Origin: Alphaproteobacteria bacterium
Lineage (GTDB): Bacteria > Pseudomonadota > Alphaproteobacteria > Rickettsiales > SXRF01
Reading direction: 5' to 3'
Assembly: GCA_025362975.1 (NCBI GenBank)
Contig: JANYES010000019.1
Coordinates: 186,001 to 250,000, forward strand
DNA length: 64,000 bases
This document shows, piece by piece, positions 7,286-13,349 of this stretch. The translations under genes and the position numbers were made by a program. Each line of letters begins with the position of its first letter. Position 1 is the first letter of the stretch. A model generated the notes under the pieces. The model saw only the letters and a list, made by a program, of their open reading frames with translations. It was not told the origin of the DNA and did no database searches.

Positions 7286-9055
7286 ATGAACGACATCACG
7301 AGCAAATTGCAGGTCGAAGGAATCATGCTTCCAGGTGGCGTTCGCCAAGGCAACCACAAGGCGCTATGCCCGAAATGCTCCCACACGCGACGCAAAAAAG
7401 CCGATCCGTGCCTTTCCGTTACCATTGACGCCGACGGCGCGGTTTGGAACTGCCACAACGCCGGTTGCGGATTCACTGGCAGCACCGCCGAAAAGAAAGC
7501 GGACGCTTGCCCTATGAGGAAAAAGCCCGCAAAGCCGCTTTATAAGCGTGAAGAGTTACCAGCTCATGTCATTGCATGGTTTAAGGCCAGAGGCATCACA
7601 GAGGCTACCCTAATGCGAAATAACATAGGCTATGGCAACGCATATATGCCAGCCGTCGCCAAAGAGGTAGGTACGATACAATTTCCCTATCGGCGCGGTG
7701 GCGAGGTGGTGAATATTAAATACCGCGATATGGAAAAACATTTCCGACAAGTGAAGGATGCTGAGAAAATATTTTACGGCCTTGATGACGTCGCCGGTGT
7801 TGATACCGTCATCATCGTCGAGGGGGAAATGGACAAACTGGCACTGGAGGAAGCTGGCATCCGCAACGTCATATCCGTACCGGACGGCGCACCGGCCAAG
7901 CTCAAAGAAACCACCGCGCCGGATGATAAAAAATTCGAGTATATCGGCAGTTCATGGCCACAGCTTGAGCATATCAAAACATTCGTACTGGCAGTCGACA
8001 ATGATGCACCCGGCAAAGTTTTGGAGGAGGAGCTGGCGCGGCGCATAGGCCGGGACAAGTGCCTGCGTGTGAATTGGCCTACGGCTGGCGATGCACCATG
8101 CAAGGATGCAAATGAAGTGTTGATGACGCATGGTGCGGACGTGTTGCGCGAGTGCATAGCGTTGGCGGCTCCGTACCCAATCCGCAATCTGGTGGAAATC
8201 GGCACCGATGAAACCGACATCTTATCGTTATACCGCGAGGGCTATGAAAAAGCATTATCGACGGGCTGGCAATGCCTTGATGATAACCTGAAAATCCGCC
8301 TAGGCGAATTATCCGTAGTCACCGGTACGCCGGGCAGCGGCAAGAGCGAATGGATTGACGCGCTAATGGTGAATCTCGCTGAAAACGAGGGCTTGAAATT
8401 CGCGGTATGCAGCTTTGAAAATCCAGTAGCGACGCACCGCTCCAAGCTTGTCGAAAAGCGAGTGCGCTTACCGTTTTGGCCGGGAATCACGTCGCGCATG
8501 AATGAACAAGAATTAAGACAAGGTGCAGCATGGGTGCGCGATCATTTTCATTTTATGCAGTTTGCCGATGATGCCCCGACCATCGACGCTATACTCGACG
8601 CAGCGCGAGGCGCGGTTCGGCGTTACGGCATCAAGGGGCTGGTAATCGACCCGTACAACGAGATTGAGCATAAGCGTCCGGCGGCGATGACGGAAACCGA
8701 ATACGTTTCTGAAATGCTCGGCAAGGTAAAACGTTTCGCACAAAACCATGATGTGCATGTTTGGTTCGTCGCTCACCCTGCTAAAATGATGAAGGATCAA
8801 TCCGGCAAGCGTTTCATACCGGGACTTTACGACATAAGCGGTAGTGCCAACTGGGTGAACAAAGCGGACATTGGCATCGTTGTGCACCGTGAACCAGAGA
8901 AAAAACCGCCACAAACGGAAATTCATATCCGCAAAGTGCGCTTCCGGCCAGCGGGACAACTTGGAACCGTAATGCTGAATTATGATAAAAAGACAGGCCG
9001 CTACAGTGATCCAGCGGAAATGCGGAGAGAATCCTATGGCCAGAGGTATTCGTAA
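7286..9055 (+). CDS. Bifunctional primase-helicase (T7 gp4 / Twinkle-like)
   Basis: The 589-residue protein has the layout of a replicative primase-helicase. A CHC2-like zinc finger (C28, C31, C56, C61) comes first. A TOPRIM domain follows with the catalytic Glu in VEGEMD (about 177-183) and the metal-binding AVDND (D238, D240). The C-terminal half is a RecA/DnaB-family helicase with Walker A GTPGSGKSEW (347-356, K353) and a Walker B-like strand (GLVIDPYNEI). All major motifs appear intact. It would prime and unwind DNA so the element can replicate apart from the chromosome. It lies 13 bases after the initiator gene and is the strongest evidence that the element replicates autonomously. Confidence 0.9.
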   Translation: MNDITSKLQVEGIMLPGGVRQGNHKALCPKCSHTRRKKADPCLSVTIDADGAVWNCHNAGCGFTGSTAEKKADACPMRKKPAKPLYKREELPAHVIAWFKARGITEATLMRNNIGYGNAYMPAVAKEVGTIQFPYRRGGEVVNIKYRDMEKHFRQVKDAEKIFYGLDDVAGVDTVIIVEGEMDKLALEEAGIRNVISVPDGAPAKLKETTAPDDKKFEYIGSSWPQLEHIKTFVLAVDNDAPGKVLEEELARRIGRDKCLRVNWPTAGDAPCKDANEVLMTHGADVLRECIALAAPYPIRNLVEIGTDETDILSLYREGYEKALSTGWQCLDDNLKIRLGELSVVTGTPGSGKSEWIDALMVNLAENEGLKFAVCSFENPVATHRSKLVEKRVRLPFWPGITSRMNEQELRQGAAWVRDHFHFMQFADDAPTIDAILDAARGAVRRYGIKGLVIDPYNEIEHKRPAAMTETEYVSEMLGKVKRFAQNHDVHVWFVAHPAKMMKDQSGKRFIPGLYDISGSANWVNKADIGIVVHREPEKKPPQTEIHIRKVRFRPAGQLGTVMLNYDKKTGRYSDPAEMRRESYGQRYS

Positions 9056-9126
9056 TAACCGGCAAACAATCGCGGCGCTGGTTAGTATGGCGCGATAAAC
9101 GAACTTATCACTAAGGATGTAATGAT

Positions 9127-9795
9127 ATGAAATCTAAAAAAACAGACGCATTAGAAAAAAAAGAAGTAGCGCCACCGAAAGAGTACACACCTGCTGAATA
9201 TCGTATGATGGCGAGCTTCATGGAGAAGGCAAAAGCACGTCATGAAGCGCCTAAATTAAAGATACAACATAATCCCGGTGAACCTGCCAATATCAGTCCT
9301 TCCAACGACGCGCTTGTTTCCAAACTTGCGCTATGGGAGGCATTCGGCACTACTTCCGCTGACCTTCAATCATACCTGATGCTTGAAATGATAGATGCCG
9401 CGTGTAGAGGCGGCATAGTAAAACCGTATGAAGAATCGAATGTAAACGGTGTAATCGCCGCCATGCACGGAATTGCGCCGCGTGATGAAATCGAAGGGAT
9501 GCTTGCTAGCCAAATGGTTGCCACTCACTTCGCCGCCATGCGCCAAATGCGTAAGATGAAAAATTCTGAAACCATCCCGCAGCAAGATTCCAATAGCAAC
9601 CTCGCTATCAAGCTGCTTCGCACCTATACGGCGCAAATGGAAGCGTTGCAGCGGTATCGCGGTAAAGGGCAGCAAAAAATGACAGTGGAACATGTCCACG
9701 TCCATTCCGGTGGTCAGGCGATTGTCGGCAACGTAACCCGCCCGGAGGGGGGTGGGGTGTCAGATAAAAATGAGGAACAACCCCTTGCAAAGTAA
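9127..9795 (+). CDS. Conserved hypothetical protein (element-associated)
   Basis: The 222-residue protein starts with a Lys/Glu-rich segment, has a predicted helical middle and ends with EHVHVHSGGQAIVGNV and a Gly/Lys-rich tail. I recall this C-terminal motif in proteobacterial genes of unknown function that sit beside HGG...GAPKGN...KHG proteins, exactly as here. AAGGA precedes the ATG. A small-terminase or DNA-packaging role has crossed my mind because of this pairing, but nothing in the sequence proves it. It is the penultimate gene of the rightward element operon. Confidence 0.65.
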   Translation: MKSKKTDALEKKEVAPPKEYTPAEYRMMASFMEKAKARHEAPKLKIQHNPGEPANISPSNDALVSKLALWEAFGTTSADLQSYLMLEMIDAACRGGIVKPYEESNVNGVIAAMHGIAPRDEIEGMLASQMVATHFAAMRQMRKMKNSETIPQQDSNSNLAIKLLRTYTAQMEALQRYRGKGQQKMTVEHVHVHSGGQAIVGNVTRPEGGGVSDKNEEQPLAK

Positions 9796-9802
9796 ATTGA
9801 CT

Positions 9803-10030
9803 ATGCACCAGCACGCGAAATGCCAAGCCCGGACACGAAAAGGCAATCCGTGCCAATCCCCTGCGATGCCAAACGGTAGATGCCGTATGCACGGCGGCTT
9901 GTCCACCGGCGCACCGAAGGGCAATAAAAATGCACGGAAACACGGGCATTATACAGCATTGGCAATAGCCGAGCGTCGGGAAGTCAGGGGTTTGATCCGG
10001 CAATGCCAAGATATGATGCAGGAAATATAA
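9803..10030 (+). CDS. Small HGG-GAPKGN-NARKHG family protein
   Basis: This 75-residue basic protein has two Cys pairs (KCQARTRKGNPC and GRCRMHGG) that could bind a metal, then the hallmark GAPKGNKNARKHG. The ATG at 9803 is chosen because homologues usually begin close to the first cysteine; an ATG at 9770 would add 11 residues. It begins seven bases after the preceding stop, so it is probably coupled to it. The family is common in phages and integrative elements of Proteobacteria, but its function is unknown. Confidence 0.7.
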   Translation: MHQHAKCQARTRKGNPCQSPAMPNGRCRMHGGLSTGAPKGNKNARKHGHYTALAIAERREVRGLIRQCQDMMQEI

Positions 10031-10067
10031 TTTGCTACTCGTCACACTGTAGCTCATGCACCTTGGG

Positions 10068-11135
10068 TCAAATCAGCAGCGACCGAATCCGCTTAAAGCA
10101 TTGCGGCTGATCATTCAGGTCAATCTGGCCATCAATCGCAAGAGACAACACTGGCCAAGTCTTTTCCGGCGCAAGTGGGAAGTTCATAGGCAATGTGGAC
10201 TCCTGATATAGTTCTCGCACATTATCAGCGGAGAAATTTAGATCTTCCGCAAAATCCCGTACATTTTGAACGATCATAGGAGCCAAAGATGCCATTTTCA
10301 CATCGTATAGAGGAAATTGCCGAAGCAACTCCGCAGACGCTCCTCCCCGATTTGCAGCACCATTCAAATCATACGCACAAACGATTAGGTAAAGTTTTAG
10401 CGCGTCCTTTAGTTTGCCACGTCTACCAAGATAGTCTGCCATCATCATATAGGTGTTGCGGCAAAGGCCAAGATCACTGTTTTTGGCGTGTTGAAGTGCT
10501 CGCCGGTTCATCATTCCCCATTTAACATCATCGTCAGAAGGCTCTGGAAATCCTTTGCCAATGAACTGTTTTTTTAGTCTTCCTTTTTCTTCTTCAAAAT
10601 CCTGCTGGTCAAAAGAATGTTTCAAATCTTGGTCATCCAGTTGGGTTTTCTCCCATGCCTCTCTTCTGGTTCTTGCAATTTGCTCCGCTTCGTCCGAACA
10701 CTTTAACAGTTCGCCAGAATAACCAAGCTTCAAGCCAGAGGGATCAACGCTTGCAAGTCGTTCTGCCATTTGTAGCTTAGTGCCAGATACTTTCAGCCCG
10801 TGCTCACGGCAGATTTTCTTCAACTCATTTGTTCCCCTATAGTATAGGATGCGCTGTATTGGGTCATTAACCGAAAGCAGCGCACCGTCTGTTTTAAATG
10901 TCTGAATTGCCGAAACCAGCGATTCGCCGAGAAGTTCATTCCAGTCGACCCATTTCGGTACGCCATCACCAGCATTAGGAGATATGAAACTTTGCAAAAG
11001 TCGCTGATGCCCTTCGGATATGCGCCAATCTATTTGAGTTTTACGGGGCTGGCTTTGCACAAATTTAGATGTACTGGCTGCTGTAGGATTAGAATTAATC
11101 TTAGATGTGGAGAATAATTTTGAAAGGAAATTCAT
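10068..11135 (-). CDS. SAP-domain protein, possible element cargo
   Basis: The 355-residue protein is transcribed against the replication operon and ends 38 bases from it. Residues of about 93-130 form a helix-turn-helix-like SAP motif (YYRGTNELKKICREHGLKVSGTKLQMAERL), a small DNA-binding module. The middle is highly charged and probably coiled (about 150-200). The C-terminal half contains a TPR-like helical stretch (MADYLGRRGKLKDALKLYLIVCAYDLNG) of the kind found in some phage and defence proteins. No catalytic motif is visible. The opposite orientation and lack of link to replication make it a candidate accessory or defence gene. The start has no strong ribosome-binding site. Confidence 0.6.
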   Translation of the reverse strand: MNFLSKLFSTSKINSNPTAASTSKFVQSQPRKTQIDWRISEGHQRLLQSFISPNAGDGVPKWVDWNELLGESLVSAIQTFKTDGALLSVNDPIQRILYYRGTNELKKICREHGLKVSGTKLQMAERLASVDPSGLKLGYSGELLKCSDEAEQIARTRREAWEKTQLDDQDLKHSFDQQDFEEEKGRLKKQFIGKGFPEPSDDDVKWGMMNRRALQHAKNSDLGLCRNTYMMMADYLGRRGKLKDALKLYLIVCAYDLNGAANRGGASAELLRQFPLYDVKMASLAPMIVQNVRDFAEDLNFSADNVRELYQESTLPMNFPLAPEKTWPVLSLAIDGQIDLNDQPQCFKRIRSLLI

Positions 11136-11221
11136 TTGGAGGTGCTTCTGAATTTTGTTGAAAGGTTAGCGTCACTGCTGAACTCTTCTGTGCAATCCTT
11201 GCAGATAATAAGAGCCATATT

Positions 11222-11614
11222 TTATTGCTTTTGCATTACAAAATTTGCAAAACTTGCCTTTGCTTGGAGCATGGAGGGAATGCAGCCAAACATATTATCG
11301 CAACCACCATCAAGCTCAATTGAGTAAGTGCCTTTGCCAGCGGAAGTTTTTGTTACGGTAAAAGCAGGGCTAGGGTCGTTCGGAAGCGGCCCCATAGTCT
11401 GCATGACGTTATCGGAAACAGTCTGAAATTTATACGCCGAGTTCTGCTTTACCCATTGCGTTACGCGGCTCCATTTTTCCTCGCAATCCTTACCGGCTTT
11501 ACAGGTTACAGGGCGATTTGCTGCTGCAAGCATGGCGGCGTTCTGCTCCGGCGTCATTCGCGGGGCACAGGCGGTTAATAATAAAATTGATGTGATGATG
11601 AAATAACGTCTCAT
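11222..11614 (-). CDS. Predicted lipoprotein
   Basis: The 130-residue protein has an N-terminal signal (MRRYFIITSILLLTAC) with a lipobox LTAC, so the cysteine at 16 would be lipidated and the protein anchored in a membrane. The mature part has two Cys pairs (CKAGKDC, and GGCDNMFGC) that could form disulfides outside the cytoplasm. No family is recognised. Being inside the element and on the same strand as the SAP-domain gene, it may be cargo that changes the cell surface, for example superinfection exclusion, but that is speculation from lipoproteins in other phage-like elements. Confidence 0.65.
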   Translation of the reverse strand: MRRYFIITSILLLTACAPRMTPEQNAAMLAAANRPVTCKAGKDCEEKWSRVTQWVKQNSAYKFQTVSDNVMQTMGPLPNDPSPAFTVTKTSAGKGTYSIELDGGCDNMFGCIPSMLQAKASFANFVMQKQ

Positions 11615-11641
11615 AATACCCCCGGCTATTGGTTGCTATAA

Positions 11642-11818
11642 CCACCAGCGTCCGCTGGTGGCAGGGGAGTTTACAAAACCCATACTATAAGGTTCGCAAT
11701 AGCCTTTAGGCTTGCACCTTGGACATACGCTATTGCCTCCCCGCCAAAGCGAGGAGTGCGGTAACGGTGCACAAAACCGATAGTATGGGAGGTTGTAACG
11801 CCCCATGAACGCTATTGC
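11642..11818. repeat. Cluster of inverted and direct repeats (possible origin or recombination control site)
   Basis: This gene-free stretch is dense in symmetry. CCACCAGCG at 11642 pairs with CGCTGGTGG at 11653 (2-base loop). CCCATACTAT (11679-11688) is inverted at 11780-11789. GCAATAGC (11696-11703) is inverted at 11729-11736 and 11811-11818. ACAAAACC recurs before both ATACTAT/ATAGTAT blocks. GGGGAG (11664) is opposed by CTCCCC near 11737. Such nested repeats near the right end of an element with its own helicase would fit a replication origin or excisionase/integrase sites. From 11830 to 11977 I see nothing more. Confidence 0.45.
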
Positions 11819-11977
11819 GCTCACGGCGTCGATAATAGGCAGCGTTCGGGCAGGGTCAAGTTGATTCAGCGGGCTGCAACAAGTGGCTCACTACAATCAG
11901 GTTGCAAAATGTGAGGTACGCCAAGACTGGTATAGGAATGCGATAATTATTTAGTGGGACGTAATACCCGCAAAAAT

Positions 11978-11997
11978 GCTAGCCAAAACGCTAGCCA
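11978..11997. repeat. Right pair of GCTAGCCA octamers (candidate integrase arm sites)
   Basis: GCTAGCCA occurs at 11978-11985 and 11990-11997, about 45 bp inside the right att repeat, and mirrors the pair at 3663-3681 in sequence and spacing (12 against 11 bases between starts). Both pairs are in the same orientation. Confidence 0.55.
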
Positions 11998-12040
11998 CAG
12001 CGAATTTTCTAAAAATGGCTATCATGTAACCTATTGAAAA

Positions 12041-12090
12041 GAATGGTGGGCCGTACTGGGATCGAACCAGTGACCTATTGATTAAGAGTC
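12041..12090. repeat. attR: 50-bp direct repeat within tRNA-Lys
   Basis: This is the right copy of the att repeat (see 3470-3519). It lies inside the functional tRNA gene, covering CCA, acceptor strand, T arm, variable region and anticodon loop, so the element carries the sequence that rebuilds the tRNA after insertion. Confidence 0.9.
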
Positions 12091-12119
12091 AACCGCTCTA
12101 CCAACTGAGCTAACGGCCC
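12044..12119 (-). tRNA. tRNA-Lys (anticodon CTT)
   Basis: The reverse strand reads GGGCCGT at the 5' end and ACGGCCC-A-CCA at the 3' end, a perfect 7-bp acceptor stem with an encoded CCA. D-loop (AGCTCAGTTGGTAGAGC), anticodon loop CTCTTAA and T-loop GGTTCGATCC are all standard. The anticodon CTT reads AAG lysine codons. It is 76 nt long. The gene is the integration target of the neighbouring element, which has restored its 3' half. Confidence 0.97.
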
Positions 12120-12355
12120 ACAAGACGCGAGAATCTGCGTTGCCACAGGTGTAACATTTCTTTTGGGATTAGCAAGCGGAAGGGCATAAGTTTAACATTA
12201 TTTTCTTACCAACTCCACCTTTTTGTATGGAAAAATAGCATGGTTATCAAATTGTTAGTTCCCGGCGCGCATTGGATTTTTACTGATTTCCGCTGTTTTT
12301 TGCGCTATAATCGGAGCTAAGGAGCCAGCTAGGCGCCCCCAGACGGGAGTGATTC

Positions 12356-12622
12356 ATGACAGATTTCGAACAGATGCTGTTATACGATTACCGGCTTACG
12401 ACAGCAGAAATACTTTATCACATGCCGGACCATCCGGCCCTTTTGCAGACATTTATCTGGCAGGAGCTGGATATCGCGCCGCGCTTTCCGGTGCTGGGTA
12501 AATTCCTGACATTCTGGGAAAAGGAAATTGAAGGCAAGCTTCACTCGGTAAAAATCGCCAGCGCCAAGCTGGTCGTGCCCGCGAAGTTCGTCAACTGCAT
12601 CGGCGAACTCAGAATCCATTAA
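12356..12622 (+). CDS. usg: Usg family protein
   Basis: The 88-residue protein matches the alphaproteobacterial Usg family from end to end: YRLTTAEILYHMPDHPALLQ, then W..LDIAPRFPVL, then FL.FWE.EIEGKLHSV. Its biochemical role is not established. The name comes from early annotation near unrelated biosynthetic genes. GGGAG lies upstream of the ATG. It is monocistronic, flanked by tRNA-Lys and a bidirectional terminator. Length is typical. Confidence 0.85.
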   Translation: MTDFEQMLLYDYRLTTAEILYHMPDHPALLQTFIWQELDIAPRFPVLGKFLTFWEKEIEGKLHSVKIASAKLVVPAKFVNCIGELRIH

Positions 12623-12639
12623 AAAACCTACGCTTTACT

Positions 12640-12680
12640 CAATAAAAAACCCCAGCTTGTTGGCCGAGGTTTTTTTATTG
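12640..12680. terminator. Bidirectional terminator between usg and the convergent gene
   Basis: CAATAAAAAACC at 12640 is complementary to GGTTTTTTTATTG ending at 12680, with an inner loop of about 16 bases. T-runs occur on either strand, so it can serve usg (plus) and the 108-aa gene (minus). Confidence 0.7.
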
Positions 12681-12699
12681 GCTTACAACGAAGCGCTCT

Positions 12700-12741
12700 T
12701 ATGCTTCTTCGCTCTCGACTTATGCTTCTTCGCTCTCGACT
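12700..12741. repeat. Perfect 21-bp tandem duplication at a gene 3' end
   Basis: The 21 bases at 12700-12720 are repeated exactly at 12721-12741. The unit covers the last codons and stop of the minus-strand gene, and 21 is a multiple of three. The outer copy lies beyond the stop, so the protein is unchanged. Confidence 0.9.
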
Positions 12742-13046
12742 TCTTCTTCGTCTTCTACCAAACGGCGCGCTTTGCGGCCAGCATCCGGTTTGGATTTCAC
12801 GAGTTTGCCTTTATCCTGGTCCCACGAATAGTGGTACACGACGGTCTTGGTACCCGTGGTCACAATGTCGCCATTGGCCAGCTGGAGTACATCAAAACCT
12901 TTCTGCAAAGAATCCTGGATCAGCGAGGACGACTGGCGCAGATAGCGCGCGTCCAGCATCATGTTCGTGATTTCCGGTTCGGCATCCGGCGTCTTTTTGG
13001 CAATCTGCGAAGCGATTCTCTTAGACGTCAGGTCAAATTTTTTCAT
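12720..13046 (-). CDS. Conserved small hypothetical protein with acidic tail
   Basis: The 108-residue protein begins MKKFDLTSKRIASQIAKKTPDAEPEITNMM and ends in a strongly acidic tail (EDEEEVESEEA). The middle contains a compact domain (LANGDIVTTGTKTVVYHYSWD) and then a basic patch (GRKARR). I think similar proteins occur in several alphaproteobacteria as a domain of unknown function, but I cannot name it with certainty. It is monocistronic, with its own AT-rich upstream region (13047-13265) and the bidirectional terminator downstream. The stop lies at the junction of a 21-bp tandem duplication. Confidence 0.7.
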   Translation of the reverse strand: MKKFDLTSKRIASQIAKKTPDAEPEITNMMLDARYLRQSSSLIQDSLQKGFDVLQLANGDIVTTGTKTVVYHYSWDQDKGKLVKSKPDAGRKARRLVEDEEEVESEEA

Positions 13047-13265
13047 TAGGTGTCCTTAGCAGAAATGAGAAAGTTAATTTTATTACTTATGTACAGTTAA
13101 AAGATGGGGAAATAGCTGGAAAAACCATATATGGCCGCATCATTCGTATCTCACGCATACTGTAGTAGATAACTTTGAACCCCTTGTCAACTTCTATCAA
13201 CAAAGAATTTACCATTTAGAACAGATTGTTAACAAATACATATCAGCCCTTGATGCCATAAAACA
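13047..13265. other. AT-rich intergenic region upstream of the 108-aa gene
   Basis: No gene is visible. The segment should carry the leftward promoter for the 108-aa gene, but I cannot choose a convincing -35/-10 pair. Confidence 0.4.
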
Positions 13266-13300
13266 CCGCCGCATGAGCCGGTTGATGGCTTATGCGGCGG
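13266..13300 (-). terminator. Terminator of the fliK-flgD-flgE transcript
   Basis: A 14-bp stem with one G-U pair (13266-13279 with 13287-13300) and a 7-base loop lies about 50 bases after the flgE stop. On the minus strand it is followed by a T-containing run (GTGTTTTAT). It is the strongest hairpin in this intergenic region. Confidence 0.7.
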
Positions 13301-13349
13301 GTTTCAAGACTGATGGCGCATCATAAATGCTCTAAAAAATCCTGACCGA

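Larger units (their letters stand above)
3470..12090. mobile_element. Integrated genetic element of about 8.6 kb in tRNA-Lys, with its own replication genes
   Basis: The element is bounded by a 50-bp direct repeat (3470-3519 and 12041-12090, one mismatch) that is the 3' part of the tRNA-Lys gene at 12044-12119. The intact tRNA is at the right edge and the left edge keeps only the displaced 3' fragment, the classic result of tyrosine-recombinase insertion into a tRNA. The integrase lies just inside the left end. Cargo in order: integrase, a 288-aa unknown, an AlpA-like regulator, two small genes, a replication-initiator-like protein, a primase-helicase, two conserved unknowns, then on the other strand a SAP-domain protein and a lipoprotein. 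No capsid, portal, tail, lysis or conjugation genes are recognisable, so it resembles a phage satellite or small replicating integrative element. Confidence 0.85.

Noticed and set aside
9508-9530. Third GCTAGCCA copy as an integrase site
   Set aside because: A single octamer within a coding region, without a partner and far from either end.
11136-11327. 63-residue plus-strand frame near the SAP gene
   Set aside because: Starts at TTG and overlaps the lipoprotein gene on the other strand; GGAGG there is not placed for a start.
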